Translations under genes and position numbers: made by a program
DNA from: Atrichornis clamosus
Lineage: Eukaryota > Chordata > Aves > Passeriformes > Menuridae
NCBI GenBank assembly: GCA_013400975.1
Contig: WBMZ01006400.1
Span: forward strand, 62,001-126,000
DNA: 64,000 nt
Reading direction: 5' to 3'
Part shown: positions 36,159-50,199 of the stretch, piece by piece
Layout: each line of letters opens with the position of its first letter
Position numbering within the stretch: position 1 is the first letter of the stretch
Notes under the pieces: model-generated
What the model was told of the DNA's origin: nothing
The model's input: only the letters and a program-made list of their open reading frames with translations
Database searches by the model: none

Positions 36159-39100
36159 GTGAGGACATATTGTTGTTTTCTATCACATGTAACCCTCTGT
36201 ACTCCTACCTTCAGGAAATCTTATGTGTGATGGGACAAAGAGAAAACAAAAACATTACGGAATACTTCAGCTGAAAGACTTTTGCTAACTTCTAAAAGTA
36301 CACAGGTTTAACCTCTATGCTAAAAATCCCACAACCCCTCTTACAGTAAAATGTGCTTCTTTGATTTGTACAGGTAGGGCTTAGGTAAGTTAATGTTCTT
36401 TGTGTGTGTGTTTCCACAGAAATGCAGGAAATCAAAATAAGAGAGGAGTGTGATTTGGAATACCTGGCTTTAAATTAGGGCATTGGCACAACAGGCACGT
36501 CAGAAACTTGGCATAAGGAAAATAATAAGCTGAAACCCCTAGTATCAACAAACATTATTTAGAAATAAGATAGTAAATCACTGCTCTACATTAAAGAACG
36601 CTTAACAAATAAGTTACCTGTATCAAGGATTCAAATTCCAAACTTAAATAGAATGAAGACTAGTATTAGACCTATAATAGTGACAACTTGACCAGGTGCA
36701 AAAATCTATGAAATGCTAAGGCAGATTAAACTGCAGGGGCAGAAATCAGAGCAGGACTGGGAGACTTCAATTATTTCTAGATAGATGAGGTAGATGTCAC
36801 AATGTTCTCACATCAAATTTGTTTTTATAAAGAACGCAATTTTTGTAAAGTGAGGTATCAGGATTTTCTATGCGAGACAGTGCATGTGCTCTTTGTTGTC
36901 CTGCACCTCTCAGCGTCCCTTTCCCTCACACCTTTGGAACGTGGAAACTCAGCTTTGTCAGACTCATACAGCTGCATCCTGCTGCAGGGGTGAGGTGCAC
37001 AGACAACAAGTAATATTACAAATGAAAAACGGTTGTAATTGCACTGTGACATGGGAAGAGGACGATGACATTCAAGGAAAGTTTGTGCGTGAAGACATGG
37101 GAATAACATCAGGTTTTTGGGTGGGATCTAGAAAGAGTGAGTCACTGAAATTTGGTTTCAGGCTGAAATTGTAGCTCTATGCTGGCTACGTTGGATGGTA
37201 TTGTCACCTCCAGTTCTGAGTTAACATATGGACAGGAGCAAAACAGCACACAAAGTGGCTAGTAAGAGAATAAAATCTGTAACAAGATGATCTTAGTTCC
37301 TGAGGATGCTAGGGGAATATTTTGCTATAGATGCAGTGGACCTTTATGCACTCCTTTGAAAATTAGCTCTACTGTTTTGCATTCATGATACCGCTTCAAG
37401 AACAAAGAATTGGTTACAAATAAGGTGTAAATTATAAGTCGGCTTGGATTGTTTTATCTGATTCTTTACAGATATATTGGACACATTGTAAAACAGAGAT
37501 GTAATTTTCCTTTCTCAAACCCTAACTAAATCTTAACATTATGTAAATAGACATCTGCTCCTTAAAACACAGCTAGCAAACAACCCCCATTTACTAGAGG
37601 ATAACATAGGATTAAAGGGTATTGCAAAATTATTTTGCTTTTACTTTATTTGCTTCAGCAAAATCAAGATCTAAAAGCACTGAATTTCGCTATGACTAAG
37701 GTTGCAACTAATGTTTCTTCAGAGCATAGGTACCATGACAAGAACCAAAGTACAGCAAATCACAGCTGTTTATATGTAGCAGGTTTAAGGTAGCTGTTCC
37801 CTTTAAAAGAATAGTCTCCAATGTGATCTAATTACATAAATTTAAAATATCAGGAACACAAGGACACAAGAAAAATTACAGCTGAACAAGAGCACTTGAC
37901 TGCAATCCAGCTACCTAAATCAGGTACAGAGAAACACATTGAAGTGCACATCTGCAGGTGTATGTGCTTTGTGCTAACACCTGTTTATCTTACTAGAGTT
38001 GTTTTCCAGTGGAATGAAATGCTTCCATTTTATTGCTTTATTTTCTGCTAGGAGTTTGCTAAGATGTGGAGCTGGCATTCATCACTTCAGTAATGTCAAG
38101 AAAGGAAAGAGGAAAACAGAGAATAAATGGAAAATGTCCAAGTATTTCAGACAGGGTTTCTGAAAGATTAATGAAACTCCAGTTTAAAAAATACTATAGA
38201 AACAGCCCAAATTAAGTAGGAGTACAGTAGCTATAAGTTTGAAATATTTGACTTGCCAATAAATATTTCTTAAATTATGTGAGTGTGGTAAAATCACAGT
38301 GGTATTTACTTCCAGTATAAGGCACAGAAATATGTACAAGGTCCCATTCTGGGAAATGATACTCCAAAGCCCTGAATCTCTAAACAACAGTCACAGATAA
38401 GCTGGTGGTGTTGCATGAAGACCTGATAACAGAAGGAGTCTTTTAGAGATTATGTTGGAAGACAGAAATACAAAGTTTTCAAGAGAAAAGAAAACCACAA
38501 AATCAGACCGATTTTGAAGTCCTTAATCATGGGCAAAGGGCAAACTCTTTTAAGTGATACTTCTGTTTGAAGGAAGGTGATTGTAAATCACTGTAAAAAT
38601 CTAAAGATATGTCTAACAGTTACATTTCAAAGTTCTACAGAAATGATTTCAAGGCTTCTAAACTCAAGATCAAGAGAGATATTATTGCAGTTTGATGCTT
38701 CCATGCAACAAGAGAAAACAATGCTGCTTGTTCAGTTACAACACATTTTCTGATACATTTGGGGTAGTAGAGCACGTAAATTAAAAAGCAAAACTGCTCA
38801 TAATTCTCAACATTATCAAGCATATGCAGCAAAACGACTCTTGGGTCTATGCTTTATTTCCCTTTTCTCTGGACAGAATGCAGACCATGCAGCTTTCCAA
38901 ACACAGCAATACTGCATGACAGACAGAAAAAAAAAATTGTTATCTTTGAATTGTTATCTCTTTGAAGAGATGAGACTTTAACCTAATATGCAAGGGGCTG
39001 ATTCAACTGAATATGAGATTTTCTTTATCATATCCAGAAAAGCAACTTGCTTATTTTGAGGATAGGTCAAAATTGTTTGAATTCCCTTGAGGGGCTGTGG

Positions 39101-42100
39101 ATTTTTTTAACGCTATGTCCAGGAATAAAAATGAAGATACATCTTGAAATAATTTTTTTTTCCCTTTGTGTTTCAGATGGTAAGAGTAAGCAGAATTAAG
39201 GCCGAATATAGACTTCTTTAATAAAGGGTTTGTCAGTACTGGAGCATATCTTTTACAGAGTGGTTATCTCTGATTAGAAACCAAATGAACAATCACATAA
39301 CTGGAAAATTCCTAGCTTATGTATAAATCAAGAGTGCAGATAAGTAATCAACTTTTAAAATATTATGCAATAGTTGCACATCTCTCTGAAACAGTTTTCT
39401 GTGATTTGTCTTGGGCTTTGGTGCATTCAGCACATTTCTTCTTGCAGCTACTTCGCATCCTTTATCTCCATCTACAAACCACTAAGACAACTGTCCAGTC
39501 TGAGGGAAAACAGACCACATGATATGAGGGCAGAATATGTCTCGAGTGATTAGAGAAGAATAAAAAATTGTCGAAGCTTATACAACATAACAACAATGCT
39601 CCCTTCTCTCTACTTCCTGTCTTCCATGCCAAAACCTCGACATTCCAAACCAAAGCTGGTTTTGTTTGAAAACTCATGAAAAAATTCCACTAGTAGTGAT
39701 CCACTCAATGTCTAAAAAATAATGGGAATAGCAGTTTTCTGCCTAATTCTGAACAATGTATCTGCATGAGCTAGAAATAGTGATTAATGGACAGAACCTT
39801 ATTGATTTTATGAAAATAGTAAATTCTTAAGGGAACTAGATCTCCCGAATCTGTTACTGGAGCCAATGTTTCAAAGGTCAGAAACCAGCTTGACGGCAGC
39901 CACAAAGCTGCTCCAGCTTAATAATATGACTGCCCATCCTTGTTTAAAATGCTGGAATCCCAAATGGTTTCCCATGCAGAAATAACAGGAAGAGATTTTG
40001 GTTGGAAGCACAGGAGACAGATGAGTCACAGAGGAACAGATAGACACTGGGGCTGTGGTAGGATACAAGAAAGGCTCCATTAAAAATGGTTTTTGAGGTA
40101 GTTTTATTGAGAAACCTATACCATCTATTAGACTTCTAAGTTAAGAAGCAATCAAAATCATGTGAAAGTGCTGTAAATAGAAACACAAAAGATCATGTCC
40201 AAATTTTCAGAGAGTAGAATTATAAATGCTTCAGTAAAAGGACTTTCAACATGTGAATATTCTTTTGATGGGTGTAAATTTATTTCATATTTCACAATGG
40301 CCAGTCCTGCACTAGGTAAATAGATATTGTTTTCTTCATGTCATTTACTACATTTGCCTTGTGTTTTCTTTATTTATTGCATTTTAACAGATATAGAAAC
40401 GCAGAGGAGTGGAAAATACAACCTGAGATTTTTCAATGACTTCCACATTGCTTCCAAATAAAACTTAAGCCAAGGATTTCAATCCCTAAGGTGTTAAACG
40501 TTTGTATTCCTTGGACCTCAGTGACCACATGTTCCCTTATGTTTACAGAACTTTTTTCACTTATCAAACCTTATGTTTAGAGTTGAGATTGCCTAAAGCA
40601 GTGTATTTTGGGAAGAGTTTTTTAACTTTGTAATTTGCTTTCTTTTCTCCAAAGGTTTCCCAGAGAGTGTGTCTACTTTTTTTCCCAGATGTGGAGGTAA
40701 ACGTGAACATAAGCAATACATAGTGTGATCTTGTTGGGACACCACAAAGTTTTGCTTCTGTATGGGCCCAACCCATCTATTACGTAGGTGTTGTGTGCTA
40801 AACTTTGTAAAAAGGACACATTTCAAATTAATGGAGTACTAAAACTTATGTTTTAGGTGAAAAAGATTGAAGTCTAAAATGCATTTTTATTATTCTGCAG
40901 CTGACATAGAGAATTAGCAAGTGAGGGACAGTAATACTCATTCACTCATTTCAACATCACAGCAGGAATTCCAGCTGCTGAGCTATGTAAGTATCAAGAA
41001 ACCAAGGTCCTGGCCTCCAGGCAGGAAACCCCTGGACACTCCCAATTCACCAAAACATGGTGTTTCTAAAGAATTATTCTTATGAAGACAAGGCCCTTGC
41101 TGATAAGTACCTTTCACCAATTAAATCAATAGGATCACTTACAAATACACAAAAGATATTTTTACAAGAGGAAAATGAGATTTATATTTCACAGCATGAG
41201 CAGTAAATCTGAGAAACAATAAAAATAGTGGAACTAGTAGGAGTAGGTAGTAGGTAATTCATTCACAGCCAGGGTGTACAAAGTTCAGGAAACTGCAGGA
41301 GAATGTAATATTTTCTACAGTTTAACAGAAACTCAAAAGGAATGAAACAGGCACATGCAGCCTTCACTTTTTGGTATAGGCGTTTTGTGGACACAACAGT
41401 CACTGTACAGCAATACAGTTTGCATTATTATCATCACTAGGTTCGAGGTTTCAAAAGCTTTTATTTCAGTTGAAACAAATATTACCCTAAAGGGCAGGAC
41501 ATCAACACAACAATGTATAAGACTGAGGGAGAAAGAATTATTTGATTTTGCAAGAGGATTTACAGCTAAGTGAGATTCCCCTTACACCAGTGAGAGGACC
41601 AGACACTGAAATAAATGAAACTCCAATTTAAAAGAAAGTTGAGATTTCAAACTTGCCAGATCATTAGCAGGGGCAGAAAAATGAATTATATTTTCATTTT
41701 GAGTACAGTCTCTTACTTATTATGAAGTACCTAGAAAGATTAAACACAATAACTTTGAGAAAATATAAACCTGCTCTGACATTTATCTCAACATAAAAAG
41801 GCTTTATGATGGTGGCAGACAAAGCATTCTTTCATTTGACAAAAAATTCCATTACACAGATTTTTTTATACATGGTCTAATTTCTTTAGCATGGCAATAT
41901 GATGTCCTATATGCTTTGGCAGGCTATCGTATTATTTATTATTAAATTTGCAAAGGGTATTATTAAAAAAGGAGTTTAAATTCACAGCTTCTGGTAAACA
42001 GAAAATAAACTCGAGATGAAAATTCAGTGAGCCTGTGAATTATGCACAGAGGCTTTCAAAGCATTGCTCAGTAATTGTAAAATCTGTAGAAGTGACCATA

Positions 42101-45100
42101 AATAAGTAAACTCCATAGCTCTCCTAATCCCTTTTCTACAGTGCACAAATAACTCCCTTCCTCCTATCTGTTGAAAGAAAGTAGGAATCAGAACAATCAG
42201 TAGGCTAAGTGTTGGTAAACTCGTGGTTTTAAAGGCTTCCTTATTTCAGGTATCCAGTAATACCTGTTGCATGACTAATTTGTCTGCAGTGTACTAATAA
42301 AAGCCGGTGTTCATAAAAATTTTAGTTAAAAGAAAGAAAAAATTAGTAACATTATTTCACAGTTATCATCATCATATTTTTATTATAGACTGGTTAAAAC
42401 TTTTAATTAAAATCTTGATTAGCCTAGGCCTGTGTTACAGATTGATTTTGTGATTATTTAATCCAAAAGTTTTGCACAGGACTAAAACAATCATGCCCAA
42501 CTTACTCTCTAAAACCCGAAAGTTCATTACAAAAGTTCTTGTACAAATGCTACAAATTTGCCAAAATGTCTGACCTCAGGAGATTTCACTGACACTGAAA
42601 ATCCTGTTCCATTCACAAGTTCATCAGACTTCAAAATGTTTTAGACATGATGCCTCAGCAATCTAGGGTTAGGTCATTACCCTCTCTGCTTGCACATTAT
42701 AGCCTGTCTAATCTTTCTTTCTTACAATATTCACCCTAGGAATGATGCTTATCAGGGAAAATTTTTGCATGGTCTTTAATGCAAGAATTGCATTAAAAGA
42801 GAGGCTGACTGGGCTTTCCTGCTATTTCATGTTTTGCTCTATTTTTGCTGCTAAATAAAAGATACAGTGATTAGTCAGTGAGTGAGCACAAACAGTTGCT
42901 GACTTCAGGGAAGCACTTCTCAATGTCTGCTGCATTAAAGAATTTTCAGTCTACATTGTCCATAGCAGAGTAACAATACACTTTGTTTTGAAAACACACG
43001 GCAGATGCATTTCCTGCATGGAAAAGATGTACGGAATTTACAGAATACCTGGAAAGTGCCAACACTGTGACATAAAATCATGGTTATTATATAAATTTAC
43101 AGACTTTAAACAGTTTTGGTTTGTAATTAAAACAATAATATTGAGTACTGGAAACTTCAGTAGAGATTACCTATCATGTCCATGTTAAAAAGAGGAAAGC
43201 CAGATTTTTATTCAGCTAAAAGTCAATTTTCATAGTGGCTGCTCCTTCATAACGTGTACAATTAGGAAATATTATCTGGATCTTTTCCCTTGTTCTTTAA
43301 GGAGATTCGATGAACATAATCCATTTTGTCTAGGTCTCTTCTAAAGCTACCCCATTTATTCAGAGCAAACAAGAAGTGAGATTGGCAAACACTTCCAGTT
43401 CTATGAAGTTTTAAAGTTTTGAGTGCCTTCTGGACCTTCAGGAATTCAATTTGTGCTCCAAGGAATCTGGAGGCTTCAGCTTAAAGGAAGGTAGAAATAT
43501 TTCCTGATTTATCTGAGACCTGGAAGATTTGGCAAAAATCCTAGAACTATTCTTATTATTGCTTTGTTAGAAAAAACTATTTAAGATAGGAGCAGGAGAG
43601 CATGAAGCTCTAACTCATCAAGCCAAACACAAAGCAAGCTAGAAGGCAGAGCTCGGGTCAAAAGCCTAAGAGGAATGGAAGCCATGGCTGAAATTAAGAA
43701 TGTCCATCAGAAGAGTCAGCACTGCTTTTAGGTCCCATGATGGAAAGAAAAGAACTCTTATGTGGGGTCATATGGGGGACACTTTAAGAAAAGACTGCAT
43801 TAAGTCTGGATGTGAACAAATCTGTTTCCCTTTAATGCATCAGCTACAGTAATGGTAGCAATGTTTGCAACCTAAAGTACTTTTAGTCCCTTTCAGAATC
43901 TACAGAGCGTAATACAGTGGAAAACCAAGTGTGTCTCAGAGTAATCTTGTGTGCCACGCTTTCAGTGAGAGCTCTTAAAAGGGCTATATGTGACTTTTTT
44001 AAAATGCATGCACAAAATTGGAAGCAAACCTTAGATCAAAGGAACGGAACATATCGCACCTTGCTTTGGAAATCTGGAAAAGTTTGCAGCCTGGTTTTTG
44101 CACAGGGTGTTTATGAGACTAGCAAACTTGGGGTTTGATACTGCTAGGACATATAGGGTTGACAATTCTAGGATCAGAGCTGGTTTTGCTCTGAGATGGC
44201 ACTTAAACTGCAGATCCAGTGGATTCTAACCCATGCAAACACAAATCTACTATTCCTTAATCCCACAAAATGTTACACAACTTACCTGCATTATCTACAC
44301 CCCTGAACAGACTCAAAAGTAGTGCCCTTTTCTTATCACCTTAATAACTTCATGGACGACAGAGAAAAGACTATTAATTTTCTGTCTTCCTTTGGAAAGA
44401 CATAATTAAAATCCAGTCTTTTCAATATCTGAAAAGTAATTAAACTGATATGCAAAGGATTCTTCAAATTTATCCTAAATTTTCAGCAACAAAATGATTA
44501 TATGACAATTTACCACTAACGTCAATCAGGAATATTTCCAAGTGATTTAGAAATGAATATAAAATAAGATGGATCTAAAAATATGCTTACTCTGTATATA
44601 ACAAGGATGCAAGGGAGAAAAGAACCATGTCTTGATTTATGTATAGAGTCTATTAATCTTGCCTTTAAGGTAACTTCAGCAATGGTTAACAAGAAAAACA
44701 CTCAATATTTTTATGCCAATAATCTCAATATAGTTAAACCAGTGAAATGCCAAAGATATGACAAAGGGAAAGAAGATTTTTACTAAAATACTGGCTAAAA
44801 GTCAGGGTTTTTAAACTGAGATATCTAGATTTAATTTATGGTACTGAAAGATATGGCACAACTGACCAAACTAGTCTAGCTTGTGTTTCTACATTGACTT
44901 TCAAATTATGAGCTAATGGCACAATGACTAAAATTAGCAGTTTTCACCACAAAATTGGATGAAAATTCTACATTAAAAAAAATTGATTTTTTTCTAGTTG
45001 CTACTTTTTGCTATTCTTTTAAAAAATGACTGCTTAAGTAATCTTTGATTTATGCTCATGAGAAGCATATAAATAGATTTATAGATATCCTATCTATTAA

Positions 45101-47842
45101 GTTTGACTTATATTGTGAAAACTGATAGAAGAAAAATTGTGCACTTATACACAATCCAGCCAGGGCTGCTATCTCATCCAACCAACAGATTCAGAAAGTT
45201 CTTAAAAAAAAATATTGGGTCTTTAAAAATACATTGCAAAGCTCTTGCCACCAAAACATGTGACTTATACTCTATTACTGGCAGCATTAGAACAAGTATG
45301 TTATTTGCTGACCTGGATAGAATATTTTTGCACAGCTAAACATTTTGCTGTGGCCACCATTCCTTTCTTGTTAAATTTCTACCCATGTTCCAGCCAATAT
45401 GAACTGTTCGTGATGTGGCAAAGCACAGTACTTGTCAGGGGGAAAGCCCTCAATTTAAATATAAAATTCACCTTCTAACAGAAGACTTTTTCATGAAGTT
45501 ATGAGAATAGAAGCCTAATATGTGCAAAATTCTTTTCTCAAAACTGACATTAAAACTATCAAACTTAATTGACAGTTCTCAACAAAGGTTACAGCTTGAG
45601 TACTTGGCAAAAAAATCACAGAAGTGATTTAGAATACATTTCAAAATAAGGAACTCACTTTAAGAACATTCTAAATTGATTGCAGAACATTCACAACAAG
45701 TCACTTGATGAATTATTTACTGCATTACTACACAACATTGAATATGACTGTATCTATATGTATTGAATAATAAGCTACACGACACTTCTGCCATTATTTA
45801 ATTGATAAAATGAGCACTCAGGAAATGATCAGTCTTTTTATGTCAAAGTGCTCAGAGTAAGTGATGGCAATGATGACAAAGATATTTTTCTCCCTTTTTA
45901 ATGTTAGTTTGACAATACCAGCCTCCCCTAGATTTATGAAATGTGACATCATTAAAATCTCAATATTTCATCATAAATACTTCAATTTAGAATACATTCA
46001 AAAATTGTTTCTGTCTTTCTACTAAGGGACTCAGATATGAATGACACTGAAATTAATATATGAACTTCACCAAAGGTTTCCTGGCAGAGGCAGGCATTCC
46101 AACATCAGAGGAGCAATGCCTGAAGCATTAACCCCAGATGTTGCTTTAAAAAAATCCCCCTTACTCAGCTGCTTATGGTCTCTGGTATCCTGCACCCCTG
46201 TTGCTGACCCCTTTATCCTGGCATCAGACCATCTGTGCTTAGGAAGAATTGAGCTCACAGTCAGCAGACCAAATTTTAGAGTGGTTCGGCATTACATGAA
46301 CTCGATCTAGAGCACAGAACCACCAATTATTTAGCTTTATTTCCCAGCTTGCAAGGGCTTTCTGGAAGAACACTCAAAGATGTAGGACTTTCCTTGGTGT
46401 GGATATTTCACCTGCAGCTCTGGAACTTTTCCCACTGCACTAAAAATAAAATGTAAAAAAATCACATCTTCCCTGAGGCAAAAAAAAATGCGACTCAATC
46501 CTCTAGGTGGGCACTTGAGACTTTAAAGCCAGGTAGCAGTATCCATGCTGCAAGTGATTAATTCTCTGTTTTTCAACTGGCCAATGTGGGCTCAAGGACT
46601 TCATCATGAAGCTTCACATGTTTCCTCTGTGACTGACCTAAAATTCCCCATCTCAGCTGAGATGGGAGATGAGAGAGGGCCCAGGATCACAGCTTGCTGC
46701 GATATCCAGCAGTGTTCCCCTGCCCTAAACTGTGTGCCATGAGTCGTTCCGCCTGGTATGGCCATAAGCCAAGGCAAATAATGCTTGTTCCTAAGTCAAT
46801 TATTTGAAAATAGAACTGGTAATGTGAGAGTTACTGTGATATTGTTAACTTTGTAGTGAACTGAAGTGTTTGTAGCATCTGTAAAACTGATGGATTGTTT
46901 CTCATAGAGCCAGCAGTTCAACAGCCAATATGGCTTTTATGGGCAGGAAAGCAGCAAGGTCAAACAGCTGTGAGGGGTGTAGAGGAAACACAGCTGATTT
47001 CCAGGGGAATAATCCATGTCCTGGAACTTACTAGCTGTTTCTTTGAAATGAGACCAGATGTGAAAATATCCACAAAAATAATCCACTTTTTTTACAGCTT
47101 CACGTATCTAAGATGAACAGAAAGGCTAGGAAAAAATTGCCAGGTTTTAAAGGGGATTCAAGAGAGATATATTTTTTTCCAATAGGATAGTACAACCTAA
47201 AATACATGCTCAGGTCTCCCCAAATGTACAAAGAATACCCAGAATATCTGTGTTACCACTGCTAAATCTCAGAAATGACAAAAATCAAAGAGGGAACTGG
47301 ATTTTTTTTGTTTTTCTACTCAAGCATAAGTGTATTGCAATGTAAGAAAAAGCCACTGTCATTTGAATTTTGTTTTTTATTCCTTTCCATGTTCCCAGTT
47401 CATATTTTTGAGTTGAATTAGGAAGAGAGAAGGCAAATATAACTCCTCAGAGGATGTATTTCTCCATTGTATAGAAAGTACTTTAAGTTAATCAAAGTAA
47501 AAGTCTACTGAAAAATTCACTGGCAAAAAAAAGCCTAACAAAATATAACTTTTGATTTTGAAAGTACATCAAATAACATTGTATGAGATCTTGTAAAGAG
47601 CTAAGATATTGTCTAGTTTAAGGCAATCTTTGGTTCTGTCCACAGCTTGTCATCATGGGAGAAACATTTGCTGTCAATACTATCAGTAAAACATAGGTCC
47701 CGTGTCAGACTGGGAAAGGTGGCTTGACTTTGGCTGTTGCCCAACCAAGCAGCTGTAACTGAAGTGCTAGGAAATTGTGTTAAGTAAATATGAAACTAGA
47801 CAATTTTTACAGATCTCTTTAATTTGTCGCTTTGTTAGTCTT
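36159..47842. other. Long AT-rich noncoding stretch, no gene seen
   Basis: Nearly 12 kb in which no frame exceeds about 100 codons and none resembles a protein family. A somewhat GC-richer part lies at 46050-46750, with overlapping frames on both strands (46041-46310 plus, 46067-46258 minus) that look like chance. No transposon, RNA gene or microsatellite of note was recognised. Confidence 0.55.
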
Positions 47843-47950
47843 CCTGTGTGACCTTCATTGAGGCATTTAATCTCTTTCTGGATCAAACTGTAAATAGTTG
47901 TCTGAGAAGGGCTATGGGATACTAGAAGGCACATAAACAGCTAGCAGCAA
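47843..47950 (+). mobile_element. MIR-like SINE relic
   Basis: 'cctgtgtgacctt' is followed by 'aggcatttaatctcttt' and 'actgtaaata', then about 35 bases later by 'gaaggcacataaac'. These follow the order of the MIR consensus blocks 'ctgtgtgacctt', 'caagtcacttaacctct', 'catctgtaaaatg' and 'tggcacatagtag'. Part of the middle is deleted. This is an ancient and strongly diverged copy, called by eye. Confidence 0.4.
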
Positions 47951-49593
47951 AAAAATGACATAAATTATTCATCTGTTTTATGAAAAGCTTGCCTCCAATT
48001 GAATAAATAGAGCTTTTCAGTTGGAATTATGCTGTGTGTGCAATATTTTCTTTACAATGAATTAATTTTATTCACTAAATTATGTTACTCAACCACCAGG
48101 AAAATGATGTCAACCATACCTTCCATCATTCATGATGATATTACAGTCCCTCTTATTGGACTTAGAGCTTTAATACTATTCCTAACCTCTCTTTAATTTA
48201 TCTCTTCAAAGTAAATTGTTACCAGAAATCTAACTCTGATTTAAAAAAATGTGCTAAAATATAGAGAGTTCGAAGTCACTTGTTTAAAACCATTTTTAAG
48301 CCTACTTAAACCCAAATGTCACATTTATACTTTTACTTGAATTAACCCTGCTCCAGTGCCTGGCAGGGCACTGTGGTCTCCTCCCTGTACAACTCAACGT
48401 ATGAGTTCCTACCACAATGTGTGCTCCCTAAGCACTCAGGATTTCTTGGTGTGGAAGATAGAAATTAAAAAGCTGATTATGAACACATCCAGTAGGAGAA
48501 CAGCAGTGCAATGACAGTAAAGTATTTCCCCCTCATTAAAATGGATGTAATTATTTCCAAAATCGTTCATGTCTAATAGGATGCCTAGTTATTTAAAGAA
48601 TGTTAACACTGACGTCATGAAAATAAATTCATAGAATTTCTTTCCTATCTCATTTAGAAACAAGATGCAAATGTAACTAATGTTTCCCTGAAAATTGAGA
48701 AAAATGTAAATACACTGCCTAATCAACATTAGTAATGTTACACTGTTTGTCACCCACTACAAGTGTAAATGTACTTCAGCAAAATAAATAAGCACCTTTT
48801 TCAGTTTGCAATGCAGTTTAAGATAACTTTAAAACCAAGAAACATTTGAGCTAAGAGATGATGAACAACAGATTCAGATTTTACTCTATTCTTCTCTCAC
48901 ATCCTCTCAGGACAGATCCTTACATAGGTTCAGTACACGAAATTTATGAAAGTAGCTTCAATGAATTAAGTGCATATATCAAAAAGTTATGATTAAAACC
49001 TGCATATACTCATAAGTCTTGTATCTATCTACCTATCTATATTTATGATTGACTGTTTCTGAACACAAAACAGCTGTAGAAAATGAAGTAAGAGCAGTAA
49101 TATTAACAGGAAAATTTTGTCTTCCTTCTTGGTTTTAGAAGAATAAGATATCAACTCCTTCAATGAATATCTTATATGGAACAAAAACTTCATGGATCAG
49201 AGAAAAAAATTCCCACTGCTTACACTTCTGTTACAGAAAACCTAAGTGAAATAATTCTATATCTGATAAGAAATTCCCCTGGTCCAAATCAAAAGTAATC
49301 CTGCTTAGCAATAATTATTAGCATATAAAAATGAGGACAATAAAAATGCAGGTATATAAATTATAATTTATCTCGCTGTGAATAATCTGATACCAAACAT
49401 TAGCAGAACATCCTAATTATCTCTTCAGTTTCTCTGAAGCTCTTTTAAAGAGAAAAAATATACGTATTGATAGTTCTTGATGATTTTCGACAACATCCCT
49501 GTACCCACTAAAAATCTGTAAAAACCAAAACAACATTTGTAAAACATGGGAGGTTTTTTGGGGGGATGTCTAATAGGAAATTAAATTATTTAC
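47951..49593. other. AT-rich noncoding stretch, no gene seen
   Basis: No frame of useful length occurs. A short TATC microsatellite is at 49021-49042. The words 'aaaatgaggacaataa' near 49330 faintly resemble a MIR block, but are too little to call. Confidence 0.55.
49021..49042. repeat. Short (TATC)n repeat
   Basis: Four to five TATC/TACC units are visible, one of them with a substitution. This is a minor simple repeat. Confidence 0.7.
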
Positions 49594-49670
49594 AGAGCCC
49601 TGTGAAGCCTGACCTTGAATGTTTCCAGGGATGGGGCATCCATCGCCTCTGTGGCCAACCTTTGCCATTT
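49594..49670 (-). mobile_element. CR1 LINE fragment, minus strand
   Basis: On the plus strand, 'agagccctgtgaagcc', 'gaccttgaatgtttccaggg' and 'atggggcatccatcgcctct' followed by 'gtggccaacc' match the reverse complement of the CR1 ORF2 end and 3' untranslated region (family words 'ggttgcccagagaggttgtggatgccccatccctggaa' in sense orientation). About 75 bases are recognisable and both ends are lost, so this is an internal scrap that differs in subfamily from the copy at 51975-52316. Sequence beyond 49670 could be more of the same element, but is too diverged to say. Confidence 0.75.
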
Positions 49671-49959
49671 TTAATCATTTGTATATTATATTTCTTGTTG
49701 ATAAAACACATATTTAATAACGAGTTTCATTCAAAATCTAGTGTAGCACAGAGAGGCTGGGTATCCATGCCACTGTGTTCCCAGACTCCTGTTGCACAGC
49801 GGGGCAGAAAGAGCTCACATTTCTTGGTAACTGATTGGGAATTGCTCCAAGGGTTTTGCCAGGTTGGGCAGTACAGTTCTTCCTAAAAGAAGTAAGATTA
49901 TATTTCTGGAAAAGGATCCTGAAAGGCTCCTCCAAACAGCACAAACCATTTTCTTCCAG

Positions 49960-50199
49960 GCAGTTTCACTAGATGAACATCAACATGTTCAGCAACTACT
50001 ATATATTAACATCAGTCATCAACAGTTGAAATTAATTCAGAAGTTTGGCTCTTTGTTTCCATCAGATACAAGTCTGTCTATACTTAAATTTTTTCTACAA
50101 AGCTCAAAACAACTTGAAAAAATAAGTCACGGCTCTCAAAGCCCCAAAGAATTTTTAAGTAACCCAGAAGACCTTTTCTATATGAGATCCTGAAATGAG
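49960..50199 (+). other. Possible exon with 77-codon open frame, unrecognised
   Basis: An acceptor-like 'ccattttcttccag' ends at 49959, and a donor-like GAG|GTGAGA lies at 50199/50200. Between them, the frame that starts in phase at 49960 is open for 77 codons to a TGA at 50191-50193. The same frame is open upstream to an ATG-type start near 49864. The predicted peptide is Leu-, Gln- and Ser-rich, amphipathic in look and without a known motif. The stop only six bases before the donor argues against a normal internal coding exon. Candidates are a terminal coding exon of a degraded gene, a noncoding RNA exon, or chance. Confidence 0.15.

Noticed and set aside
41439..41460. 'ggttcgag' as a possible tRNA B box
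   Set aside because: No matching A box, acceptor stem or cloverleaf pairing could be found around it.
49741..49900. Continuation of the minus-strand CR1 ('cagagaggctgggtatccatgcc')
   Set aside because: Only one short word resembles CR1, and the following bases do not keep the family order.
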